Below are positions 22,106 through 33,786 of a DNA stretch of 64,000 nt, one piece after another. This DNA is from Sycon ciliatum (lineage: Eukaryota > Porifera > Calcarea > Leucosolenida > Sycettidae). Below the pieces are notes generated by a model, which saw nothing but the letters and a program-made list of their open reading frames with translations, was not told the origin of the DNA and ran no database searches. Every line of letters begins with the position of its first letter. Position 1 is the first letter of the stretch. The translations under genes were made by a program, and so were the position numbers. The stretch lies in assembly GCF_964019385.1 (NCBI RefSeq), contig NC_088653.1, positions 13,271,154 to 13,335,153 of the forward strand, given 5' to 3'.

Positions 22106-22660
22106 CAGTCAAATCTGTCGTAAGCGACCGCCCCTTGGTGCAAGAAAAAGCGGTCGCTTACGGCAGATGGTCTCCTACGGCAGATGTATGGTAAATCCGG
22201 CATACCACTGTATATGCTTCCATGTACTCAAATCGACGAGAATAATGTGATTTTTAATATCATTTTTATTAATATTGGATATTCAACGACGACCATACCC
22301 GTATAGTACGCGTATGCGACACGGCAGGAGATCGACACTGCCTGGACTTGAGAGCTACAGCACAGCCTGAGTACAGGCCAGGCGCCAGTCGATCGCACTT
22401 GCAAGACAGCGCATTTTCACACTTTGCAGTTGACAGCGCACTGGCAAGTACATTTTCGCACCTTACTGAACCTGGGTCGCGGTCGCTTACAGCAGATTTG
22501 AATGCAGCCACCGTGCATGAAATCGCGGTCGCTGGTCGCGCACAGCAGATGGTCGCTCTGGACAGATCAGTTTGTATGTGAAACCGTCGGTGCACGGAAA
22601 ATCGGTCGCTAACGGTAGATGGTCGCCTACAGCAGAGGTCGCTAACGGCAGATTTGACTG
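22106..22660. mobile_element. 555-bp TA-flanked MITE inside the LINE 3' region
   Basis: The inverted ends CAGTCAAATCTGTCGTAAGC (left) and CAGTCAAATCTGCCGTTAGC (right, reversed) are flanked by TA at 22104-22105 and 22661-22662. Variants of the GGTCGCTTACGGCAGAT motif recur several times inside. The pattern is typical of pogo/Tigger-like non-autonomous elements. Confidence 0.85.
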
Positions 22661-23045
22661 TACATTAGAAGGAGGGGAATGATAAGACAGACAGTGCTAG
22701 GAGGAGGAGAGAAAAGAAGAGCAGACGTTATTGGGAATAGTATGTGGAGCGGAATTTGGAAGTCATGGGGTGAGGCAGATATGATGCTGATAATCAGAGA
22801 TGGTCATGTGCCCACGACCAGTCGTTGGTCTTCAAATAGCGGTTGGCTGCAACTTTGAAGTGTTGCAAGTTCTTGGTGCAGAAAGGACCAGCGAAGACTC
22901 CGGCGGGCAGCAGGTTCCAGACGGGGACAATTGCGTGAGGGTAGGCTCGACACAGGTTGTTTCGGGAACGGACTGGAAGTCCATTGGCCAGTTTGTGTGC
23001 ATGAGCATTACATCTCTGGAATGTACTACGGGTGGAGTGGACTGT

Positions 23046-24300
23046 TCAGTGTTGGGGCTGCTGGGGTGGCAGCATCCTCTGTAGAAGGGGATGCACATCC
23101 GGACAATGCATCTTGTAAAGGAGGCAAAGTGCTGCAACCATCCGACGAAGAGCAAGACTCGGCAGCCAACACATTGGGGCTATGGCACGGATGGCCCGGG
23201 CTTGCACACGGTCGAGTCTTGCAAGATGGGATGGGGCCGCTCCCATCCAGACAATAAGGCAGTACTCCATCACTGGGCGCACAAAAGCATTGTAGGCTTG
23301 GATGCGACCGGGCACGTCTAGGAGGTGGAAAGCCTTACGCAAAGCACCAAGTCGCTGTGTTGCCCGGTGGGCTACGGTACGAAGGTGGCGCCGGAAGGTA
23401 AGGTGACCATCGAAACTGATGCCCAAGATTTTGAGCTCCTCCTGTTCTGTCACATTTGATCCGTTGAAGTCAATCGGTGGCATGTCCCATTGGGTGCGGT
23501 GGAAACTGACAGTCAGGGCCTGGGATTTGGCTGGTTCGAATTTTATTATCCATTCTTGACCCCAGCGGGAGATGTTGTAGACTGCTAGCTGGAGGGCTTG
23601 GGTGGTATCTTCTTGGGTGGTGGGGGTGATGTTGGCATGCAGCGTAGTGTCGTCTGCGAACGAGGCTAGGTCAGCACCGGCTGGTACGTGGTCCTCGCAG
23701 TCGTTCACGTACATGAGGAAGAGAGTCGGACCCAGAATACTGCCCTGGGGGACTCCAGCCTGAATTGGGAGCCTTGAGGATGTCTGGCCACAAATGACCC
23801 ACTTGAAGGTAGCGTTCACTGAGGTAGCTGCTGAGCCACTGGTGCAGTTGCCCACGCAGGCCGTATACGTCGGACTTGTGTAGCACACCGGGGTGTGATA
23901 CGCGATCAAACGCACCGGCGATGTCAATGGCGAGTATGCGTGCTGCGCCTTTCTCCCCGGCTGTATGCAGCCACTGGTGGTGGAGGCTGGTAAGAAGGTC
24001 GGTCGGCTGCACTATGACCATGGCGAAATCCAAACTGTCTGGTGGAGAAGATGTTGTTCGACTCGAGGAAATTTGTGATTGTTCTGTTGATGATTGTCTC
24101 CATCACCTTGGACAGAATACACAAGAGCGAAACTGGACGGTAATTGGAGGGTAGATACTTTGATTTCCGTTTGAATATAGGGACTATGTTGGCAATCTTC
24201 CATGTCTTGGGCTGTATCCCAGTTTGGAAGCATTCTGTAAACAGTATGGAAAGCGTGATGCTCCACTCCGGCCTGAAGCCGGGTGGGCTGGGAAAAAACG
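23046..24300 (-). pseudogene. LINE reverse transcriptase
   Basis: Minus strand, order of RT motifs: TWKIANIVPIFKRK and NYRPVSLLCILSKVME (about 24200-24090), FGFRHGHS (about 24035), AIDIAGAFDRVSH (about 23920), AGVPQGSILGP (about 23755), SFADDTTLHANI (about 23655), then thumb FVRPVMEYCLIVW and LDRVQARAIRAI. The last 293 codons (23927-23046) are one open frame; upstream there are two frameshifts. The catalytic FADD is kept. No endonuclease domain remains (5' truncated). The 3' part matches a fragment at 43.2 kb. Jockey/CR1-like by motifs. Confidence 0.9.
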
Positions 24301-24340
24301 ACGAAAACCTACGGAGCTCAAAAAACTCAAACCTGCCACA

Positions 24341-26190
24341 TGTGTGCGAGTGCTGTACTAGGCGATCAAGGCCCACATGTGAGTCATGCCGCCTCGTACA
24401 TCCCGGAGGCAGCCAGTGTCCCTTTCGTCCCCAACGTCCCTTTCGTCCCCAACGTAGCAACCAGCAATCCTTCAACGGAGTCAGTACGATGTCTAATGAC
24501 CAACCAATCTGCCGCAACTTTAATGCTGGGCGTTGCAGTCTGGGCATGTGCAAGTACGCCAATGTCTGTACGTTGGATCCAAGTGCGGTAGGCGCCAGTA
24601 ACTCTGCTGCTTTGGCTGCAAGCTACTGTGATTTTAAATATTTCTCCCTGCACTTCAAGTTCTACTGATTTCACAAGCGCATGTACTGCTGTCAACACAC
24701 CTCTCTCTGTTTCTCGCTTCAAACTACTGCTCCGTAGCCACCCTGACAGTTCATTGGCTTCGTATGTTATTAACAGCCTCCGCTGCGGCTTTAATATTGG
24801 CTTTACCGGCAACTGCATAACTAACCAGCACTCGTCAAACCTCTCATCGGCACACAGCTCACTGGTTCCTGCAATACTGGCTACATGGCTGGCCCGTTTG
24901 ATTCACCCACATTCCCATTTATATACTGCTCTGGCATTGGCGTCGTTCCAAAAATGATTGGCAAGCTACACTTGCTACAACACCTGTCCAGCCCTGCTGG
25001 GTTCAGCGTTAATGGCGAGCATTTCTCTTCACAGTACATCAGCAATAATGAAGCCATTAACATCAGTATGTCCTCCCTGTCTCCTGTCTACCTCTATAAA
25101 CTTGATGTGGAGAGCGCTTTTCGCAAAAATACCGGATTGGCATCTCCTCGGTGTCCTGTGGCAGGGGAAGTACTACTACGACCGTGTCTTGCTATTTGGG
25201 CTCCGCTCTAGCCCGGCGGTATTTGATGCCGTGGCAAACACCATCGAATGGATAATGCACCACGAATTCTCCATTCCTTATTTGCTGCATTTCCTGGACG
25301 ACTACTTATGCATGACCGCGGGCCGAGCAGTGGCAACGCTGCAGTTGGCTATTCTCCTCCGTGAGTGGTCATACCTCGGAGTCCCGCTCACACCTGCGAA
25401 GGTGGAAGGTCCGTCTGGTATCCTGACATTCATGAGCATCATGGATTGTGAGAAATGGAAGCTTGACACCTGACGACAATTTGGCTGACATCAAGCGCCT
25501 GTTGACTCCAGCGAGCATCAACCTCACCATGTGCCAGCGCGGACTCGAATCTCTTCTGGGGAAACTCTCCTTCGCTGCAGGAGTCATCGTACCTGGCCGG
25601 ATATTTGTGCGCCGCCTGTAGTCTATTTACAGTCGCAACCAGCAGCCTCACTACCGCATCAGTCTGACTACCGAGTGCCAAGAAGATATTCATTGGTGGC
25701 TAAGGCTCCTGGAATAATGGAACAGAAAGTAATTATTGCTGTTCCCAGATGGGACACCATCTCCAGACTTTGAGCTGTTCACTGATGCCAGCGGCACACT
25801 GGTTTGGGGCGCATTCTACAGCGGCCGCTGGCTTCAAGGGACCTGGTTGCCTGCGCAACTCGCTCACAACATTGAGTGGAAGGAGCACTACGGTTTGGTC
25901 ACAGCTTGCTGCACCTGGGGCAAGGAATGGTGCCTGCTTCGTATCACAATGCACTGTGACAACAAGGCTGAGGTAGATTGCATCCGCTCCGCCACATTCA
26001 TGTCACCGCCAGTGAGGACCCTGCTCAGGGAGCTGTTCTTTGTGTGCGCCTCCTTCAATTTCACCATCACTGCTGCTCACGTTGCTGGCCAGTCTAACTG
26101 CATTGCCGATTTCCTGCCTCATTTCCACATGGAGGAATTCCGGGGTGTTGCCACAGCTGCTCAAGCACAATCAGACTGAGCAGTGCTGCC
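24341..26190 (+). pseudogene. DIRS retrotransposon a, zinc finger, RT and RNase H
   Basis: Plus strand: CESCRLVHPGG (24380), CCCH finger ICRNFNAGRCSLGMCKYANVC (24510-24570), RT with SGIGVVPKMIGK (24930), YLYKLDVESAFRK (25090), LLFGLRSSPAVFD (25195) and FLDDYL (25295), RT thumb LESLLGKLSFAAGVIVPGRI (25550), then an open 147-codon RNase H (25736-26176: LFTDASGTLVWGAFY, IEWKEHYGL, HCDNKAEV, QSNCIADFL with the D-E-D-D set). Frameshifts lie near 24950 and 25110. Stops follow the RT, including a TAG in place of Trp after VRRL. No tyrosine recombinase follows; sequence homology ends near 26300. Confidence 0.85.
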
Positions 26191-26643
26191 ATTCCAGTCG
26201 ATGTAGTAAGGCATTAACATGCAGGTACAGATTGTCATTGCAAATTTGCTGTGCTGAGAACCGGCGTTGGATTTTATCCATCTGCATGCCTCCGTTTATC
26301 CCCCTCATGCCTTAACCCTTTGCATGCCGGGCCCCTTTTCTCCAATAGGCCGGCTGTCCAGCGCACTGACTCTCTTGGTGAAGTTTGCGCGCACAGGTGC
26401 GAAAGAAATATATTCTCATTTCTCCCCACCTTGACGGATTTCATCATCCTGGGGTTGTTGGAAAGATCAGGACCAAGCGAATACATCATGGCAGCCCTCA
26501 GCAACATAGACACACCAGAGCCACTTCCATCTCCTCTCCAAACTACTCCACCGTGCCTCGGAACGGCACAACAACTCAATGGCCCGCATGCGTGTTAAAA
26601 CAAAATGGCGTCACGATTTATTGAATGTGGTATAGTTGGTGGT
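26191..26643. other. No gene recognised
   Basis: DIRS 3' remnant fading out near 26300, then unassigned intronic sequence up to the repeat at 26644. Confidence 0.5.
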
Positions 26644-27340
26644 ACGAGTGTTCAAAACCATTTAAACTTCATACTGTTCGTCTTCTTTTTGACATTCTCT
26701 CTTTCCATCGTCCTTAGCTTTTGTTTGTTGTGAGCTGTTTTGGCTTTTACCTATACCTCTGGGGGATGCCAAGTGATGGTTTCCAGAGGCTGGTGATGGC
26801 TGTGAGCGAGAGTTTGCCGATCGGCGTCGTCCTCGCTATAGCGATGAAGATTCTAGTTACTGCGCACCTGGCAGATATCACAACATGTCGGAGCATCCAG
26901 GAGCAAAGGAATCTTGGGTTTTCGCTGGAATCTAGTTCCTCCAGCATCGTATAGCCCACCATCGGTGGATGACCGTCCAGAAACGTTGAACCTGGTCTTC
27001 TGTAGCATCTCGCTGTCCTGCGAGGCACACTGAGTACGCCTGTCATGTATTCTACAAATAAAAATCACGAAGTAGTGGACTCTACAGAGATGGGTCTATC
27101 CTGTATGCTGCAAAATACGCAGGAATTGTGACTGGTGTCTGTACACTGGACGCCAACATCCCAGTCTTCTCCAGCAGGATCTGTTTGACATTGACATACG
27201 GGCATGCAGTGGGTCGACATTGACCTGGTTTGGCAGCTATCTGCCTGGGTGTATGTGGCAGGTTTCCATTGGCTCGTCGTCTAGTCCGACATTATCTTGA
27301 AACTGTGGAGTACCGGCAGGGTTTGAGAGGCTGCTCATGC
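26644..27340 (+). repeat. Composite repeat with LINE RT segment, copy 1
   Basis: About 690 bp repeated in inverted orientation at 29480-30176. The first 400 bp (from ACGAGTGTTCAAAACCA) are open on both strands but not recognised. The last part encodes GSTLTWFGSYLPG and, after a stop, NCGVPAGFE, which match the RT block x-L-x-WF-x-SYL ... GVPQGS of CR1/L2-like LINEs. Confidence 0.65.
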
Positions 27341-28350
27341 TGTGAAAACATCTCTTCTGCCTGTCTCTTCCTGGAAGTGCCGTAACGCCCCTTCCTTGCT
27401 CTACAGTCGGGCTTATTTCGTTTTGTTTCGTGGTGCAGCTCAACTTGAACGTGCCCAAACAACTGTGAGCTCGCAACATGGTATGGAAAAATCGCGCCAC
27501 TCATGCTGTATGACTAAATGAATAGTCGAGTAAGCGAGTTTACTCCCTGGGCCATGGCAAGATCTGTTCAGCGCGGGCTATTCCAACCTCCAAGTGCATA
27601 GTCACCGATCGATCCATGCAATGGTGGTTGACCTACAAAGAGCCAAGGTCTACGAGTACTACTAGTGGATGCTGTCTACATGCAGTCAACAAAGTCAAAG
27701 TACCTCAGTATGCCCCAGAATAGGGCATGTGCGTCCACACCATGACACATCAGGGGTTCTGGCGGCGCATGTCAAACAAGCAATAGTGACTAGTGCCAGC
27801 TACCTATTAGAGGCTAGCCGCAACAGTATGTCACTGGAGATAATTATTATGTTCACTGTTTGGTCTGAGCAAAATCATGCCCAATCAATCTGCCCAATGT
27901 GTGTTCTGTTCCCCATAATTATAGCGTCCCATCGCATCAACCCCATACTACACGCACATGTCGTCACTCTAGCATGACTTGTGTTATTTTTATTTTTATT
28001 TGCACGATAAATAAAGCACAATAAACGTTAACTTGACCAAAGGATAAAGGTGACTGCAGATAGAGGAACACATCAAGGTACATGTACATCAATACAGTAT
28101 CACAGAGAAACAAAAAAATGAAAGGTACGCAGAAAAAACTCTCGTAACCCCGAGTCTGAGGGGGGAAGTGGTTGATGAGGAATGAATGCACTCTCCACGC
28201 TCTTCTACACTTTTCCTGGAAATGCACACGATTGCACACATACATACAATAATATACAACATAGCATGAACAGAACCGAACAATTTCATGTTCACACACA
28301 CAGACCTGAACATTTGTACCAAAAGTCGATACAGACAATATCCCCATACA
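27341..28350. other. No gene recognised
   Basis: Intron 2 sequence without recognisable coding or element ends. Confidence 0.5.
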
Positions 28351-28720
28351 CACAGACGCACATCACACACACACACGCACACACACACACACACGCACAC
28401 ACGCACACATGCACACACACACACACACACACACACAATCTCCCATGTATGCACCCGTAGCGAGAAAAGCACACAAATCTACAAATTCACTGGATGTGTA
28501 CCCACCGATGTTCTCTTATAGCAACGATAGCGGATCTGATTCTGAATGAAACACGCACACAATACAATAATGCCCATCCGCAGATGATGGCAGGTCCTGA
28601 AAGGACCGACAATGTTGAAGTCATGGGGAACAGAACTTCGAGTGGTGAATGAGGTATACACACACACACACAGACACACACACACACATACACACACGTG
28701 CGCGCGCGCACGTGGGCACA
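28351..28720. repeat. Two (CA)n microsatellites
   Basis: (CA)n at 28351-28436 and 28655-28720, the latter followed by a GCGCGC run. The intervening 220 bp is not recognised. Confidence 0.9.
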
Positions 28721-28959
28721 CACTAAAATATGCAGAAAGAGAATCTACATTGTACTATTCATTGGTTGGGCAGCGGAAAGGAAAATAATACATTGTAGTA
28801 GGTTATCGTTGTATGGACACTAGGAGCACAACAGAAAGGTAAGCCGCTTGCTTTGAAGCAATGAAAGTTATTATTCCACGGATGTCAGCAGGAAAGAACG
28901 TTCCAGAATGCTGCACTGGCAATAGACGGCCTTCATGTGCGCGACCTCTGCAGTCGGTC
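28721..28959. other. No gene recognised
   Basis: Short spacer without recognisable features. Confidence 0.4.
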
Positions 28960-29479
28960 TAGCTGCCGGCCTTGCAGTGCTCAAAAGAATGTGCAGTACA
29001 GCATGTCACGTAGTATCACAGCCTCGGCAAATAGGCGCCGGGAAGTCCTAGTTATGTGCTCATCTACACAACGATGCACCAATCTTCTGAGCTGCTTTGG
29101 CAGCAACTTTGTCCACTTGAGACTCCCATGGGCGGAGCCAGTTGCTGAGGGCTGCACCAAGGTGAACGGCAATGACCGCTGATGGCAATACAACTCCATG
29201 ACACACACTGTCACTAGGGCATCGTCAACATGGCGCTGAGGCTGGATCGATAAAATCTGCTTTTCGGCTGGGTTGACAACGAGGTCGCTGTCTTGAAGCT
29301 AGTCAGTCAGCCTGGTCACCGACATTGACAAACCAGCCACCACAGCAGCAGCGGTAGATTGTGACAAGTGTGACGCAATATCGTCAGCAAATTCAGTACT
29401 CGTACTCGGGATAAGATGAGTGACAAAGGGAACGTTGTGTGTGTGTATAATACTGAAGTGAACAAGGATGATCACAAAC
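28960..29479 (-). pseudogene. LINE RT fragment with FADD box
   Basis: Minus strand: TEFADDIASHLSQS (about 29400), then LVVNPAEKQILSIQP (about 29280) and LKWTKLLPKQLRRLV (about 29110), as in the catalytic loop and thumb of CR1-like RTs. Frames are interrupted. It is contiguous with the RT block HGGVPG at the inner end of the repeat at 29480-30176, so together they form one decayed LINE RT. Confidence 0.6.
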
Positions 29480-30176
29480 CCTGCGGGTACCGGGTACTCC
29501 ACCGTGAGTTACAAGAAAATTCCGGACTGGACGACGAGTCGCAAATGTCAACCTGCTACATCTACCCAGGCAGATACTATTACTATTATGATAGCTGCCA
29601 AACCAGGTCAATGTCGACCCACTACATAATGTCAAACCGATCCTGCAGGAGAAGACGGGGGTGTTTGCGTCCAGTATACAGACACCAGTCACATTTCCTT
29701 CGTTTTTTGCAGCATACAGGATAGACTCATCACTGTAGAGTCCACAACTTCATGAGTTTTATTTGTACAATACATGGCAGACGTATTCAGTGTACCTCGC
29801 AGGACTGAGAGATGCTGCAGAAGACCAGGTTCAACGTTTCTGGACGGTCATCCACCAACGGTGGGCTATGCGATGCTGGAGGAACTAAATTCCAGTGAAA
29901 ACCCAAGATTTCTTTGCTCCTGGACGCTCCAACGTGTTGTGATATCTGCCAGGTGCGCAGTAACTAGTATCTTCATCGCTATAGCGAGGACAACGCCGAT
30001 CGGCAAACTCTCGCTCACAGCCATCACCAGCCTCTGAAAACCATCACTTGGCCTCCCCCAGAGGTATAGGATAAAGCCAAAACAGTTCCCAAGAAACAAA
30101 AGATAAGGACGATGGAAAGAGAGCATGTCAAAAAGAGGACGAACAGTACGAAGTTCAACTGGTTTTGAACACTCGT
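29480..30176 (-). repeat. Composite repeat with LINE RT segment, copy 2 (inverted)
   Basis: The inverted counterpart of 26644-27340. It carries GSTLTWFGSYHN and RRPVRNFLVTHGGVPG on the minus strand. Homology ends at CACTCGT (30170-30176). This copy continues into the FADD fragment at 28960-29479; copy 1 does not. Confidence 0.7.
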
Positions 30177-31122
30177 GTTTATGTAGTACCTGGCCTTTCC
30201 CACCTGCTCCCAGTCCCGTGCCATCTACACACTTATTCAAAAGGGACGACGATAACTACATTTAGAAGACTGTTTATTGACACAACGACGAAACATAACC
30301 AGACAAGACGAACTCAAGACGAAGACTGCTTTTCATACTACAGCAACACGCGCATGCGCCAACATGATGTACACACGACGTACACAAAATTACGTGATAT
30401 ATACAATATGGTAAATCTATTGATATACGGTATATACGGTATAATACGGTAGAAAGTCCGTCTACTACATTTACACCTCAGTCCGCCAATATCTTTTCTA
30501 TAAAATTGCATTATTCAGCTAAACCCCTTCATTCAACAACTGCTTCTCCTCTGATGAGTTCCCCGTTATTATCTCTATGGAACGAAACAAGACTTGTCAG
30601 GAGTACTACTACTTGCTTTCGTCAAGTGTGGCTGATGAACTGTTCGTGCTGTGATCTGCAAGCGTCGTGTGGTCTCGTCCGGTCAAATGAACAACCTATT
30701 ACTATTCATAACTGAGTCCAAGAACAATCAATGACGTGTAGTCATCAATGGTCATGTACACACACATAAACGTACATGTAGTTCCTCCAATTCCCCCCTC
30801 CATAACAGCTGTCAATGTACTGCTGTATAAAAAGCTGGCCAGGTACACCGTTTGATCAGGCTGGTGTGACATTTGACATCTCTGAGTAGCCTGTATGCAT
30901 GCATACAGTGCAAGGGTTAGCTGATCTGCAAACACAGGTAGATCCACACCTAAACCATGTAAACACAGTTATCTGAAGCGATCTAGCACATGCACAGCAC
31001 AGTGTTGTACACTTCCAGAAAATGTGCGAACTGTCATTTTTCTATTCGAAAAGGGCACTACCCCCCCCCACCCCCGTTTCGAAATGCCTTACGTTTAGAA
31101 AAAAAATGCGAACTTATGAGAT
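30177..31122. other. No gene recognised
   Basis: AT-rich with TATACGGTATAATACGGTA at about 30425-30450. No element was assigned. Confidence 0.5.
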
Positions 31123-31164
31123 ATGTGTGTGTTTGTGTATGTATATGTGTGTGTGTGTGTATGT

Positions 31165-31233
<69 letters not shown>

Positions 31234-31352
31234 CATACGCTTGTGTGCATGTGTGCACATGCACATGCGCGCACATGCGTGTATGTGTGCATGTGTATGA
31301 ATCTGCATGTGTATGCATGTATGTGTATGTGTTTGTGTGTGTTTGTGTGTAC
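31123..31352. repeat. GT-rich microsatellite just upstream of exon C
   Basis: (GT)n with a pure run at about 31169-31215. The tract ends about 34 nt before exon C. Confidence 0.95.
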
Positions 31353-31385
31353 ATGGTTTGTATTCATTAACGATGCTACTTCCAG

Positions 31386-31484
31386 ATGGGTAGGACACCA
31401 CTCCACTTTGCAGCATCCGCAGGTCATGTGGGCGTACTAGAATGTCTGTTGAATGCTGGACATCCATTGGAAGCGAAAAATTCG
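31386..31484 (+). CDS. Ankyrin-repeat gene, exon C (one 33-residue repeat)
   Basis: Acceptor GATGCTACTTCCAG, donor TTCG|GTAAGT at 31485. It has exactly 33 codons, phase 0 on both sides: MGRTPLHFAASAGHVGVLEC then LLNAGHPLEAKNS. All ankyrin consensus positions are present (G-x-TPLH-x-AA-x-x-GH-x-x-V-x-x-LL-x-x-G). Its sequence, its splice sites and the preceding intron resemble exon D, pointing to exon duplication. Confidence 0.9.
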
Positions 31485-32553
31485 GTAAGTCAGGATATCC
31501 CTGGTGCATGCTTGTTTGTGTAGGAGCAGAAAAGAAGGATTACCGTACTTTCGCGATTAGAGCCCTCTCTTGAATAGTGCTCTATGTTGAAGAGTGCCCC
31601 AGTCTCTATGAGCATGTGAATAAAATATATAGCCCTCCCTTGGATTGTGCCCCCCCCCTCTCCCCCGGCTTGTAACCAAGCGCATGTGCACGTTTTGTGT
31701 TCCAGGCCATGTGATAAGGGTCGTACTGACGTAATGTCCTGACACTCCCCGGACTTGCAATTTTCCCTCACATGTCGCTGGAAGGCAACATTTTTTTAAT
31801 TCTCGACCGAACGATATGAACGAACAAAATTTTCCTGGAAACTGCACACAAACCTTGCACCTAACCACATCACCCCTGCGCGATCATCTTTGCATCTCTC
31901 ATACTCCCTGTCGAAAGGTCCTTGTCACGCTCAGCAGTCCACATGTCACAAATGGTGGCATGCACAGCGCGGAGCTTCGTGCCATGAGGAGGGCCATCGT
32001 GGCCACCTTTTCTCTTGCCAATCCTTAAGGACTAGAACTGATCTCAGAAAATGCGAAATCGGCATTCTTGCACATACTTATCCCACGATAACTCCACTAA
32101 TAACCTGTAGGTCGATTTTCACTATCTTGGACTTTCTGTTAGGCTCTACCCATAAGTAATACATTTCCTGTAGACATGACAAGCATCAACGTAAATGTAC
32201 AGTGAGCGAAGCAAGCGTACGCGCCATGGTCATGTCAATTGCTAGCGAAATACACATCGCAAAGCAATTCCCTCAAATTTTATCGTAGACCACTGGGATT
32301 TTGCAAAAACCTCTGGATGCCGGTAGCATGATTTGGTCATAGCACCTGGCTCGCTAGGGATGCGCAAAAATGGGCAAATCCCCAGCTGAAGTGCATTTTA
32401 CAAGCTCATAATACAGCTTGAGATATAGCCCGACTCCAGGACCTTGGGTCGCGTTCGTTCGGGTTTCTTAAAGACGACAGCTGGGAGTTTTCTGTTGCCT
32501 ATAGATCTCAGTAGTATGTATAAAGCCGGTTCTGTGAGAGGTACATGGTCCAG
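31485..32553. other. No gene recognised
   Basis: Start of intron 3. There is a poly-C tract at about 31650. A possible element end (TTACCGTACTTTCGCGATTA, about 31540) lacks a visible partner. Confidence 0.45.
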
Positions 32554-32639
32554 CCCGAAAAATGGGGTCCTATTGATAGTACCCCATTTTTGGGGTAAAA
32601 AAACCGGGCGCCGGTTTTTACGTAAAAAGATTTTTCGGG
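32554..32639. repeat. Dense hairpin cluster
   Basis: Outer stem CCCGAAAAAT (32554-32563) with ATTTTTCGGG (32630-32639). Hairpin 1 AAAAATGGGGT (32558-32568) with ACCCCATTTTT (32581-32591), whose loop can also pair CTAT/ATAG. Hairpin 2 AAAAACCGG (32599-32607) with CCGGTTTTT (32611-32619). The outer stem and hairpin 1 share bases and so exclude each other. Confidence 0.7.
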
Positions 32640-32738
32640 TGAAGGGTGGATTGTACCCCACCTTGCCCCGGATGGCAGTGGGTAAAAGAAGTAGATACAT
32701 TGTTGGATAATGTTTCATTATGGAGATGATGATGTGGG

Positions 32739-33519
32739 GTGAAGATGGATTTTGAATTTGAGATCTTACGTGCATATGTACGTGAAAAGAGACTTTGTGA
32801 AGAAGAAGAACAAGAAGGAGAAGAAGAAGAAGAGCAAGAAGGGGAGGAAAACTGTGTCATCATCTCGATAATGTTGTTCATGAAGGAAGATACGTATGTT
32901 CTTCTTGTAGACTTGTCATGGATGTGGTTTTCTTACCTGAAGTTGATGTGCATAAGAGATGTAGTTTGATGAAGAAGCTTACGCTGCACATGAGAGGTTA
33001 TGTGGTGTGGATCGTCATCTTTTGCATTTTCTTTCGAAAACTGAACTCTTATCCGATCCGCTTTGTGTACACCCTCTTCGAGAGCAGATATGTGCGATGA
33101 AGAAGTCCTGTTTGTACAAGAGTATAAACTATGCTATAGCATTATCCTGTATAGTATACGATACGAATGTGGATGCATTACGTAAACTGCATTCCTACTT
33201 ACCTCATAGCAATGTATCCTGGTTGAGGTTCAGTCGAATCATGAAACCTCTTTCTCAGCATTTTCCACTCCTATACATACTGCATCTCATGGATTCGACT
33301 AGGATGGTGTCTTCATTGCAATTGTTCACGTTGCGTTCGAATTTGCTGCTTTTATCTCCATCTGATATATCTCTTATGACATCATTGATTGATGCTTATT
33401 GCTGGGAAACCTATTCACTTGATCACGTGATCCAGAACATGCACACGTTTGACTGTGATCTTATTTCCATACAGTATCAATTCACCAAGGTGGCGGTATC
33501 ATGTAAGGAATCTTTATAA
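32739..33519 (+). CDS. Unassigned ORF cluster, upstream part
   Basis: Three overlapping plus-strand frames: a Glu-rich ORF (32739-32969, with a run of Glu/Gly/Gln), a 60-codon ORF (32918-33100) and a 170-codon ORF (33007-33519, MDRHLLHFLSKTELLSDPLC, helical and Leu/Ser-rich). The frames could be exons or one gene broken by frameshifts; no splice sites convinced me. No family was recognised. It lies just upstream of a promoter-like repeat array and ORF 33787. Confidence 0.3.
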
Positions 33520-33532
33520 TGAGATATGATTT

Positions 33533-33706
33533 TGGCGGGCACGATGCTGATTGATGAAATGTTTTTGGCGCGCTTGATGCTGATTGGTGAAAATGTTTTT
33601 GGCGGGCTTGATGCTGATTGGTCAAATGTTTTTGGCGGGCTTGATGCTGATTGGTTGACACATATCTTATCATTTCAATCCACCTCCCTCTCTGACTCGT
33701 ATAAAT
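33533..33706 (+). promoter_or_regulatory. Tandem CCAAT-type repeats plus TATA box
   Basis: Four copies of a 31-33 bp unit (TTTTTGGCGGGCTTGATGCT then GATTGGT). The core TGATTGG is an inverted CCAAT box, present four times at about 33550-33655. TATAAAT follows at 33700-33706, about 80 nt upstream of the ATG at 33787. The arrangement suits an RNA polymerase II promoter for that ORF. Factor binding is inferred from motif only. Confidence 0.55.
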
Positions 33707-33786
33707 CCGAATGATTGTCCTGCAGTTGAGTCATTCGTTCATGGAATACAGTCCTTACGAGTTGTCCTGACTTCACTTCCTAGAAG

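Larger units (their letters stand above)
21886..24340 (-). mobile_element. LINE inserted into DIRS a, minus strand
   Basis: The low-coordinate end is an (AAAAAAAT)n tail on the minus strand (21888-21917), the LINE 3' end. The high-coordinate end near 24340 is 5'-truncated. The DIRS reading (NLWQMP, left; CESCRLVHPGG, right) is interrupted exactly across this interval. Flanks TGCCAGTGAC and TGCGAGTGCT may be a decayed target duplication. Confidence 0.8.

Noticed and set aside
26747-27046. Mirror-image ORFs on opposite strands at 26.7 and 29.8 kb as a conserved gene
   Set aside because: They are the two copies of one repeat; similarity reflects duplication, and both strands are open, which argues against either as coding evidence.
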